Below are positions 15,878-23,100 of a stretch of 64,000 nt of DNA, in pieces. A program made the translations under genes and the position numbers. The stretch is from Maritimibacter sp. GTDB taxonomy: Bacteria; Pseudomonadota; Alphaproteobacteria; Rhodobacterales; Rhodobacteraceae. The notes under the pieces were generated by a model, which worked only from the letters and a program-made list of their open reading frames with translations, was not told the DNA's origin and made no database searches. The stretch covers positions 1 through 64,000 of the forward strand of contig JAABTN010000016.1 of the NCBI GenBank assembly GCA_011389895.1, written 5' to 3'. Positions within the stretch are counted from its first letter, which is position 1. Each line of letters starts with the position of its first letter.

Positions 15878-17551
15878 TTAAGAGCGATCCAGGCTGCGGC
15901 TTGCGCGTGCCATCAGGGTGACGGCGACGAGGCCGACCAGGATCACGAGGATCGCGGCGGGCGCGGCTTCGCCGATCAATTCGAGCGAGGCCTTCTCATA
16001 CACCCGGGTTGCGAGGGTGTTGTAGTTGAAGGGGCGCAGGAGCAGCGTGGCCGGAAGCTCTTTCACGGAATCGACGAACACGAGCAAAAGCGCGGTGCCG
16101 ACCGACCCGCGGATCAAGGGCACGTAGACTTCGCGCAGGGCACCGCCCGCGCTGCGCCCAAGCGACCGCGCAGCCATCGGGAGGCTTGGCGAAACCCGGC
16201 CCATCGCCGTGTCGGTGGCGCCCTGCGCGATGGCGAAGAAGCGCACGGAATAGGCGAAGATTACGGCAAAGGCTGTCCCGGTCAGCAGCAAGCCGGGGTC
16301 GAACCCGGTCAGCGACTGAACCGCGTCGGCGAAGGCGTTGTCGATGGCGGCGAGTGGGATCAGGATGCCAACCGCAAGCACCGCGCCCGGCGCGGCGTAG
16401 CCGATGGTCGTGACCGGCAGCAAAAGCCGCGGCAACCGTGCCCCCGACAGGCGCACGCCGTAAACAAGAAACAGGGCGGCCAGCACCGTCACCACCGCCG
16501 CGATCCCGCCGACGGTGACCGTGTGCCACAACGCACGCAGCAGACCGGGGGCCAGCCAACCTTCGGCATTCGCCACCGCGTGCCAACCGAGCACCGAGGT
16601 GGGCAGGACGAAACCGATGGCAAAGGGCGTGGTACAGACCAGCGTGGCGAGCCACGCCTGCCACCCCCGAAGCTGGATCGGCATAAGGGGGCGCGCCTGA
16701 CGTTCAAGCCGGTAGAAGCGGCTTTTCGAGCGGCTGATCTTCTCCAACGCTGACAGGATCAGAACCAGGGCGAGGATCACCATGGCGATCTGGGCCGCGC
16801 CGCCCGCGTTGCCCATCTCCAACCACGTGGTGAAAATGCCCGTGGTCAGGGTCTGAACCGCGAAGAATTCGACCGTGCCGAAATCGGCCAGCGTTTCCAT
16901 CATGACAATCGCGCTTCCAGCCGCGATGGCGGGGCGGGCAAGCGGCAGGCCGACCCGGAAGAACCGGCCCCAGGGGCCCGACCCTAACGCGCGCGCGACC
17001 TCGTAGACCCCTCCGGATTGCTCGTGAAACGCTTGGCGGGCGAGCAGAAAGACATAAGGCGACAGGGCCGAGGTCAGAACCAGAATGGCCGCCCAGCGCG
17101 AGCGAATCTCGGGAAACCAGTAGTCGCGCGCGCTTTCCCAGCCGAAGACCCCGCGCAGACCCGTCTGCACCGGGCCTGAGTATTCGAGAAAATCCACCAG
17201 CGCATAGGCCCCCACGTAGGCGGGAATCGCCAGCGGGGTGAGCAACAGCCATTGCAGCACCCGGGAGCCCGGAAACCGGTACATCGAGACAAGCCACGCC
17301 GCCCCCGTGCCCACCATGGCCGACAGCGCGGCCACGGACAGCCCGAGGATCAGCGTGTTTCCAAAGTAGCGCGGCAAGGTTGTCGAAATCAGGTGCGGCC
17401 AGACATTTTCCGCCGGATTGAACGCGATCCAGACCACCGCCGCGATGGGGGCCAGTACGAACATGGCGATGACAACGGACCCGATCGTCCAGGGTCCGGG
17501 CCAATTCAGGGCACGCGCCCCCACGATTGCTTGAGTCTTTTCGTCAGTCAT
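15878..17551 (-). CDS. ABC transporter permease, Fe3+ (FbpB/SfuB/AfuB) type
   Basis: Double-length inner-membrane permease of about 557 aa with two homologous transmembrane halves. Each half has a cytoplasmic EAA-like loop that docks the ATPase: EVARALGSGPWGRFFRVGLP near the middle of half one and MAARSLGRSAGGALREVYVP in half two. The order and length fit ferric-iron FbpB-type importers. No ATPase or binding-protein gene is adjacent, so the partners must be encoded elsewhere. Start is ATG 17551 (MTDEKTQ) or 17560. Substrate specificity is inferred from family only. Confidence 0.85.
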   Translation of the reverse strand: MTDEKTQAIVGARALNWPGPWTIGSVVIAMFVLAPIAAVVWIAFNPAENVWPHLISTTLPRYFGNTLILGLSVAALSAMVGTGAAWLVSMYRFPGSRVLQWLLLTPLAIPAYVGAYALVDFLEYSGPVQTGLRGVFGWESARDYWFPEIRSRWAAILVLTSALSPYVFLLARQAFHEQSGGVYEVARALGSGPWGRFFRVGLPLARPAIAAGSAIVMMETLADFGTVEFFAVQTLTTGIFTTWLEMGNAGGAAQIAMVILALVLILSALEKISRSKSRFYRLERQARPLMPIQLRGWQAWLATLVCTTPFAIGFVLPTSVLGWHAVANAEGWLAPGLLRALWHTVTVGGIAAVVTVLAALFLVYGVRLSGARLPRLLLPVTTIGYAAPGAVLAVGILIPLAAIDNAFADAVQSLTGFDPGLLLTGTAFAVIFAYSVRFFAIAQGATDTAMGRVSPSLPMAARSLGRSAGGALREVYVPLIRGSVGTALLLVFVDSVKELPATLLLRPFNYNTLATRVYEKASLELIGEAAPAAILVILVGLVAVTLMARASRSLDRS

Positions 17552-17638
17552 GTCTTGCATGGCTTAGACCGAAACCGGTTTAACTGTCCAGAAAAGCGCG
17601 TATATTGCCCCCAAACCGAGAGGACCGACGCCACCCCC

Positions 17639-18514
17639 ATGCAAATTGCTTTCCATATCGGTGCCCATTGCACGGACGAAGACCAACTGGTCAAATCGCT
17701 CATCAAGAACGCCCAGATCTTCACGCAGGAGGGCGTGGCGGTGCCGGGGCCGTCCACCTACCGAAAACTGCTGGCGGATGTGACGGTCAAGCTTGGAGAG
17801 CGGAAAGCAACGCTCGAAACCCAGGACATCTTGCTTGAGAAGATCCTCGACGGGACCGACCCGGACCGGCTGGTCCTGTCGTTCGACAATTTCATCGGCG
17901 GGCCGCGCCGGACGTTCGAGAACGGGCTTCTCTACCCGGTCGCGGGCGAAAAGACGGAAAAGCTGCACAGCATCTTCCCGGATCACGAGGTCGAATTTTT
18001 CCTCGCCGTGCGTGACCCGGCGAGCTTCGTGCCCGCCTTTTTCACCAAGTATCCCGATCTCAACAAGAACCAGATCATGTCGCAACTGAACCTCGAAGGG
18101 CTGATCTGGTCGGACGTGGTGAAGGATATTCGCGACTCCAACCCCGACAGCCCGATCACGGTATGGTGCAACGAGGACACGCCGCTGATCTGGCCCGAGA
18201 TCATGCATGAAATCACCGGCATCGACATGCGGGTGCTGTTTCGCGGCGGGCTCGATATCCTCGCCCAGATCATGGAGCGGGAGGGCATGAAGCGCCTGCG
18301 CGCCTACATGGCCGAGAACCAGCCGGTGAACGAGATCCAGCGCCGCCGGATCCTCGCCGCGTTTCTCGACAAATACGCCATCGACGATGCGGTCGAGGAC
18401 ACCATTCAACTGCCCGGCTGGACCGATGAGATCGTCGAAACGCTCTCGGCCTCATACGAAGATGACATGCTGGAATTGTCGCGCATTCCGGGCGTGACGA
18501 TGATCACCGCCTGA
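17639..18514 (+). CDS. sulfotransferase-like protein with degenerate PAPS loop
   Basis: Protein of 291 aa from ATG 17639. It opens with MQIAFHIGAHCTDEDQLVKS, the same beta-strand/HIG pattern as the sulfotransferase at 5831, but the KTGT nucleotide loop is replaced by CTDED. FFLAVRDPASFVPAFFTKYP (about residues 120-139) recalls the 3'-phosphate motif. It therefore appears to keep the fold while lacking the usual PAPS-binding loop, and may be non-catalytic or use another substrate. Divergent from the iron permease; convergent with the GapR gene. Function unknown. Confidence 0.65.
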   Translation: MQIAFHIGAHCTDEDQLVKSLIKNAQIFTQEGVAVPGPSTYRKLLADVTVKLGERKATLETQDILLEKILDGTDPDRLVLSFDNFIGGPRRTFENGLLYPVAGEKTEKLHSIFPDHEVEFFLAVRDPASFVPAFFTKYPDLNKNQIMSQLNLEGLIWSDVVKDIRDSNPDSPITVWCNEDTPLIWPEIMHEITGIDMRVLFRGGLDILAQIMEREGMKRLRAYMAENQPVNEIQRRRILAAFLDKYAIDDAVEDTIQLPGWTDEIVETLSASYEDDMLELSRIPGVTMITA

Positions 18515-18524
18515 CGGGCGCGGT

Positions 18525-18800
18525 CTACATGCCCAGCGCGGCCTTGTACATTTCAAGCACTGCCTCTTCCTCGGCAATGTCGTCTTGGTCCCGTTTGCGC
18601 ATGGCCACGAGTTTGCGCATCACCTTGGTGTCATACCCGCGCCCCTTGGCTTCCGCCATCACCTCTTTTTGCTGGTCGGCGATGTCTTTCTTCTCCATCT
18701 CCAACCGCTCATACCGTTCGACGAACTGGCGCAATTCACCGGCGGATACACGGTAGCTGTCGGGGGTGCCTTCGGATTGTTCGAGTACGTCGTCGGCCAT
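18525..18800 (-). CDS. GapR family (DUF2312) nucleoid-associated protein
   Basis: Small protein of 91 aa that matches DUF2312/GapR along its length: LRQFVERYERLEMEKKDIAD, then AKGRGYDTKVMRKLVAMRKR (about residues 51-70) and a helical C-terminus. In Caulobacter, GapR is a nucleoid-associated protein that binds overtwisted AT-rich DNA and assists replication and topoisomerases. Predicted largely coiled coil, cytoplasmic. Start taken at ATG 18800 (MADDVLEQ); the 18 residues upstream in frame look unlike protein. Family assignment is firm; the role is by homology. Confidence 0.88.
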   Translation of the reverse strand: MADDVLEQSEGTPDSYRVSAGELRQFVERYERLEMEKKDIADQQKEVMAEAKGRGYDTKVMRKLVAMRKRDQDDIAEEEAVLEMYKAALGM

Positions 18801-18913
18801 GGTATCCTCATTCGGTGACTGGGTGCGGGGCCTCTTTGCTAGACGCAAGTGCACCCTGCCGCAAGACCCCTTTGGCCTTGCGGCGCGTGGCGCGCAACAC
18901 TATGCCAGCGGGC

Positions 18914-19129
18914 ATGGAAATCTTGATCTATATCGGGGTCGCCCTGTCGGTCATAGGGCTTGTCGGGCTGGTGATGAGCGCGGTGCGCGTGATGCGCGCG
19001 AAGAAGGCCGGGCTTGACGACGACGCGCTGCGCGATGCGGTGCGGCGGGCGATGGTTTTGAATTTCGGGGCGCTGATGCTGTCTGCCTTTGGCCTGATCT
19101 TGGTGATCGTCGGCGTGATCCTCGCCTGA
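18914..19129 (+). CDS. small membrane protein, two TM helices
   Basis: Protein of about 71 aa. Two hydrophobic segments (ILIYIGVALSVIGLVGLVMS and FGALMLSAFGLILVIVGVIL) flank a charged cytoplasmic-like loop (RAKKAGLDDDALRDAVRRA). I do not recognise a named family; similar small proteins occur in Rhodobacterales. ATG 18914 or 18902 is the start; neither has a strong ribosome binding site. Convergent with the gene at 19144. Confidence 0.65.
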   Translation: MEILIYIGVALSVIGLVGLVMSAVRVMRAKKAGLDDDALRDAVRRAMVLNFGALMLSAFGLILVIVGVILA

Positions 19130-19143
19130 CATCCGCTTCGGGC

Positions 19144-21207
19144 CTATGCCCGCGCGTCGAGATCCTCGAACCGGCGCCCGTTCTTGACCAGATCATCCCA
19201 CAGGGCAACCGGTGTCCAGAAATCATCTTCCTCGGCCCAGCCGGTCAGGGCGTTGCGCATGTTCAACGCACCGGTCAGGTCGGCCTGTAACATCGGGCCG
19301 CCCTTGGCGCGTGGAAACCCGAGACCCAGAAGCAGCGCGGCATCCACATCGGACGGGCGCGCCACCGTGCCCGCCGCGACCAGACGCGCACCTTCGTTTG
19401 CCATGGCGGCAAGGCAGCGTTTGCGAATATCGTCGGCGGTGAAGGTCTGCACGTCGAAACCAAGATCGTCGCGCAGATCGCAGATCATCTGAAGCACATC
19501 GGGCGCGTCCTGCGCGCCGGGCTCCCCGGTTTCGTAGCGGTAATACCCCTGCCCGGTGCGTTGACCATACCATGCGTTCTCGATCATCAGGACCGGGATA
19601 CGCGAGGCGCAATCTTCCGCGCGCGCGCCCCATATCGCGTCAAGACCGGTCCTGTCCTGCGCTTGGAACGGACCCAACGGCAGCCCGAAGTCGCGCATCG
19701 CCGCATCGACAGCGGCGGGCATCGCGCCACGCTCCAATAGGAGCGCGGCAGCGGTGTAATACGCGCTGACCATCCGGTTGAAGACCAGACCGCTGCGCGC
19801 CCGGGTCAGCACCGGTCCCTTGTTCATCTTGCGTGCCAGCGCGGCCAGGGTGGCGAGCGCATCCGGCGCGGTATCACGGGTCGGAGCAATTTCAACCAGC
19901 CTGTTTCGGTCCGCCGGGGCGATGAAATGCATCGCCGCGAAGGCCTCCGGGTGACGCGAGGCCTGGGCCAGCGTGGGAATATCGCATTCCGCAGTTGAGC
20001 TTGCGATCACCGCCCGGGGCAAGGCCCGTGATCCGATCCGGCCCAGAACATGGCTCTTGCGCACCGGGTCTTCGGGTAAAGCCTCGATCACAACGTCGGC
20101 CTCGGCCAAGCTGTCGTAGTTATCTGAAACCGACAAGCGCCCAAGACGTGCATCGCGCTCGGCCCCGGCGAGTTTTCCGGCCTCGACAGCCTGCCCCAGA
20201 ACCGTTTCGATCCGGCTGCGCGCGCGGGTGATGGCGGTGTCATCTTCCAGCGCGATCCGCACCGATGCACCCGCCGCCAGCGCAGATATTGCTACGTCGC
20301 GGGCAAGAGGGCCTGCGCCGACAACGCCGACCACCGACACGGGGCGTGGGGAAACGCCCGCGATCACGCCGGACCGCCCGGCCCGCCGTTCGGCGAGAAA
20401 GGCGTGGCGCAGCCCGCGGGCCTCGGGCGAATTGACGAGGTCTTCGTAGGCAACATGCTCCATTTCGAGCCCGGCCTCGAACGGCAAGAGAAGCGCGGCT
20501 TCAACGAGGTCGATGGCCCGTCCGACGGCTGGCAGACGATCCTTGCCCACCGATGTGCGCCGCGCCGCGACGAGGTCAAGATACCGCGCGGCATCGCCGA
20601 AGCCGCGCGTCTCATCTCGGGTGGGGCGCGGTTTCGTCCCCCGTTCGGCCATGTTACGGGCCGATCCGAGCCCGGCGCGCTCAAGGTTCTTTTGCACCAC
20701 CTTGTCTACAAGCCCCATGGCCTGCGCGCGGGTCGTGTCAATCGGCGCACCGGAAACAAGCAGATCAAGCGCCCCGCGCGCGCCGACGATCCGGGGAAGT
20801 CGTTGGCTCCCCCCCGCCGTCGGGACCAGACCCAGCGTGATCTCGGGAAAGCCGAACTTCGCGCCGGTCAGGGCGATGCGGTAATGCGCGGCAAGCGCAA
20901 GCTCAAAACCGCCGCCCAAGGCGGTGCCATGGATCGCCGCGATCACCGGCTTGGTGCAGGCTTCGACACGCGAACACAGGGTGGCAAGGGTTGGATTGGC
21001 GGTTTCAAGCGTAAACTCCCGCACATCCGCCCCGGCGGGAAAGGTGCGCCCGTCGGCGCGGATCAACACCGCGCCCACGTCCGCGTCGGCCTCGGCCTGC
21101 GCGATCGCGTCAAACAGGCCCGCGCGCACCGGCTGGACCAGCGCATTCACGGGCGGATTTGTCACAGTGAGAACAGCCACGCCTTCGCGCCGCTCGTATC
21201 GCACCAT
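19144..21207 (-). CDS. FadJ-like multifunctional enoyl-CoA hydratase/3-hydroxyacyl-CoA dehydrogenase
   Basis: Beta-oxidation enzyme of 687 aa. Residues about 1-190 form the crotonase domain (KPVIAAIHGTALGGGFELAL, then FGFPEITLGLVPTAGGSQRL). About 270-450 is the NAD-binding 3-hydroxyacyl-CoA dehydrogenase domain, with MHFIAPADRNRLVEIAP holding the catalytic His and Glu. Two C-terminal helical domains follow. The dinucleotide-binding loop reads VVGAGPLARDVA where GAGTMGxGIA is usual, so the third glycine is missing. No thiolase gene is adjacent. Start taken at ATG 21207 (MVRYERR); ATG 21258 would add 17 residues. Confidence 0.85.
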   Translation of the reverse strand: MVRYERREGVAVLTVTNPPVNALVQPVRAGLFDAIAQAEADADVGAVLIRADGRTFPAGADVREFTLETANPTLATLCSRVEACTKPVIAAIHGTALGGGFELALAAHYRIALTGAKFGFPEITLGLVPTAGGSQRLPRIVGARGALDLLVSGAPIDTTRAQAMGLVDKVVQKNLERAGLGSARNMAERGTKPRPTRDETRGFGDAARYLDLVAARRTSVGKDRLPAVGRAIDLVEAALLLPFEAGLEMEHVAYEDLVNSPEARGLRHAFLAERRAGRSGVIAGVSPRPVSVVGVVGAGPLARDVAISALAAGASVRIALEDDTAITRARSRIETVLGQAVEAGKLAGAERDARLGRLSVSDNYDSLAEADVVIEALPEDPVRKSHVLGRIGSRALPRAVIASSTAECDIPTLAQASRHPEAFAAMHFIAPADRNRLVEIAPTRDTAPDALATLAALARKMNKGPVLTRARSGLVFNRMVSAYYTAAALLLERGAMPAAVDAAMRDFGLPLGPFQAQDRTGLDAIWGARAEDCASRIPVLMIENAWYGQRTGQGYYRYETGEPGAQDAPDVLQMICDLRDDLGFDVQTFTADDIRKRCLAAMANEGARLVAAGTVARPSDVDAALLLGLGFPRAKGGPMLQADLTGALNMRNALTGWAEEDDFWTPVALWDDLVKNGRRFEDLDARA

Positions 21208-21361
21208 GTCCGATGCCGCCCTTTCGGGAACCTGTGACCCTGCCGGACCTGCTTCCATGTGCGGTCAACACCCATCTATCCTGTTGTTTCAAAGAAACAT
21301 TAGGGCGCATCCCCCGCCTTGGCAACGGGGCGCGCAGGTCGGGGCACGCAGGCCTTGCCGA

Positions 21362-21574
21362 TCAGACCGGCAGATTTTCGAACCTGTCTTCGATCTCGTC
21401 CTCTTCAAGCCAGTCGGCATAGACCTGTAATTGACCGGGGAGCTTTTCGCCCATCTGGTCAAAACCCGCGATCACCTGGCGCAGCCGGTCCTCGAAGGCC
21501 CGCCAATTCACCGGGTCCGTCGCGATGTCATCCATGAGCTTTGCGGCCGTTTCGGCCAAATCCTGTTTCGTCAT
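21362..21574 (-). CDS. conserved small acidic protein, unknown function
   Basis: Protein of 70 aa (MTKQDLAETAAKLMDDIATD start; acidic WLEEDEIEDRFENLPV end). Probably helical and cytoplasmic, without membrane or signal segments. I do not recognise a characterised family. It lies just downstream of the DksA-like gene on the same strand and may be co-transcribed with it. Confidence 0.6.
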   Translation of the reverse strand: MTKQDLAETAAKLMDDIATDPVNWRAFEDRLRQVIAGFDQMGEKLPGQLQVYADWLEEDEIEDRFENLPV

Positions 21575-21627
21575 AAATCCCGGGCCTCCCGTCCCGATGT
21601 GCCGTTGGGTGTCTTGGGGTGCGCCCC

Positions 21628-21951
21628 TCACACGGCAGCGGCACATTTTCTGCAAAAGGGCGTCTGGGGCAGCACGTCGAGCCGCGCTTCGGAAATCTCG
21701 TCCCCGCAGGTGACGCAATAGCCGAAGGTATCTTCGTCCATTCGGGTCAAGGCCGCCTTGATCTGGGCGATTTCGGCCTGCCCGCTGGTGCCCATCTGCT
21801 CAAGAACCTCGTCCTCTTCGCGTTCGGTCGCCAGATCTTCCCAGTCCTTGGACTGGTGGCTATCAAGCTCATCGTCGATGTCATGCAGGCGTTCGTCCAG
21901 CTCTTCGAGCCGCGCTTGCAAAATTGGGCGATATTTCGCGATATCAGGCAT
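21628..21951 (-). CDS. DksA/TraR family C4 zinc-finger protein
   Basis: Protein of 107 aa with an N-terminal coiled-coil region (RLEELDERLHDIDDELDSHQ) and a C-terminal zinc finger CVTCGDEI...CRKCAAAV (about residues 79-107). The family includes DksA, which enters the RNA polymerase secondary channel to potentiate ppGpp. This shorter form (E. coli DksA is 151 aa) resembles the YocK/TraR-type members. The GEL/acidic tip residues of true DksA are not obvious, so it may be a paralogue. ATG 21951 is the chosen start. Confidence 0.85.
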   Translation of the reverse strand: MPDIAKYRPILQARLEELDERLHDIDDELDSHQSKDWEDLATEREEDEVLEQMGTSGQAEIAQIKAALTRMDEDTFGYCVTCGDEISEARLDVLPQTPFCRKCAAAV

Positions 21952-22014
21952 GTCTCTCTCCCTCGAAGTCGGCGTGATCATCGCGTATCCGCGCGCCCCT
22001 GGCCTTGATATGTA

Positions 22015-23028
22015 TCAATCACCGGGGTTGACCGGGTTGGACGGGTCCAGATCACCCGGCCCAAAGGGGTCAGGCATCGCGACATCAGGCGTCGCATCGT
22101 TCGGCGGGGACAGAATAGGGGCCCGGTCCGCGCGCGGCGCGGTGTCCTGCGCCCCCTTGGCACTGCCGACCCGAATGGCCCGCTGCCCGTTTTGCATCCC
22201 AAGCCGGCCGCGCAAGACGAGCCGGCCCTCGATGTCTTCCACGGCAACCTCGGTGAGCGCGCTGGCGGGGATCAGGATCTGGCTGCCAATCTCAAGCGCG
22301 GCCACCTCTGACAGCGCCATATCAACCCGGTGCAGCGTTCCCGCGAGCCTTGCGGTCGTGTCTTGCACCACCTGCGCCAGCGCATCGGAAAACCTGTCCG
22401 GGTCCATCCCAGGCCCGCCGGTCTGGCCGGTCTCCGAGACCTCGAAAGGCAGGATCACGTCGATCTGGCCCTGTTTGGCCCCGCGCGCGAGATCAAGCCC
22501 CACCGTGAACTTGCGGTAGGCGATATCGGCAAATGTCATCGTGATCGCGCGGGGGTCCGGGAGTGCGGCGGCAAAGCGGTATCCGCACACCACCGGGGCG
22601 AGGTCGATCTTCGCCTCGGTCGCGCGGGCTTCCAAAAGCTCAAGCGTCCGGTCGATGAAATCGGCGCACATGATCGCATCGGTGCGCGTCGGCATGCGCG
22701 CAATGGCCGCGCGGGGCGCGACGCGACCGGTGGTTTGCACCTCGATCAGTGCCGCCATCGCCTGCGGGTCCAGAACGACAAGCCCCTGCGCGCCCTTCGG
22801 CCCTTCGATAAGCGCCATCAGCGCATGGTCCCCGATCCCCTCCACCAAGGGCTTCAGCGTCACGCGCTGTTCTTCGGGAATATTGGCCACGATGGACAGG
22901 CCTGCCACATCGTCGCCGGCCTGCATCAAGGCGGTGCGCAAAATCCTTGTCGCTGTCGGCGCGCCGATTTCGGGAAGCGGGCGCCCTGCCCCCGCCTTGC
23001 GCCGCATCACGCTGACACTGTCGTCCAT
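22015..23028 (-). CDS. FliM/FliN-like flagellar C-ring family protein
   Basis: Protein of 337 aa. The body (about residues 30-200) is FliM-like, and a SpoA/FliN-type C-terminal domain follows (VDMALSEVAALEIGSQILIP, then VAVEDIEGRLVLRGRLGMQNGQRAIRV, split). The last 50 residues are a Pro/Asp-rich disordered tail (DPFGPGDLDPSNPVNPGD). No other flagellar genes are near. ATG 23028 is chosen over GTG 23052. Homologues annotated as C-ring proteins sit beside symporter-kinases in other Rhodobacterales, as I recall. Whether it works in the motor or in signalling is open. Confidence 0.75.
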   Translation of the reverse strand: MDDSVSVMRRKAGAGRPLPEIGAPTATRILRTALMQAGDDVAGLSIVANIPEEQRVTLKPLVEGIGDHALMALIEGPKGAQGLVVLDPQAMAALIEVQTTGRVAPRAAIARMPTRTDAIMCADFIDRTLELLEARATEAKIDLAPVVCGYRFAAALPDPRAITMTFADIAYRKFTVGLDLARGAKQGQIDVILPFEVSETGQTGGPGMDPDRFSDALAQVVQDTTARLAGTLHRVDMALSEVAALEIGSQILIPASALTEVAVEDIEGRLVLRGRLGMQNGQRAIRVGSAKGAQDTAPRADRAPILSPPNDATPDVAMPDPFGPGDLDPSNPVNPGD

Positions 23029-23100
23029 ACCCGTTGTTCCCGCCAAGACCACCTGTTCAAGGGCCGAGACTGTCAGACCAAGGTTTACAAAGCGTGAAGG

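Noticed and set aside
21207-21258. Longer N-terminus for the FadJ-like protein
   Set aside because: The extra 17 residues do not align with crotonase starts as I know them; left as an alternative only.
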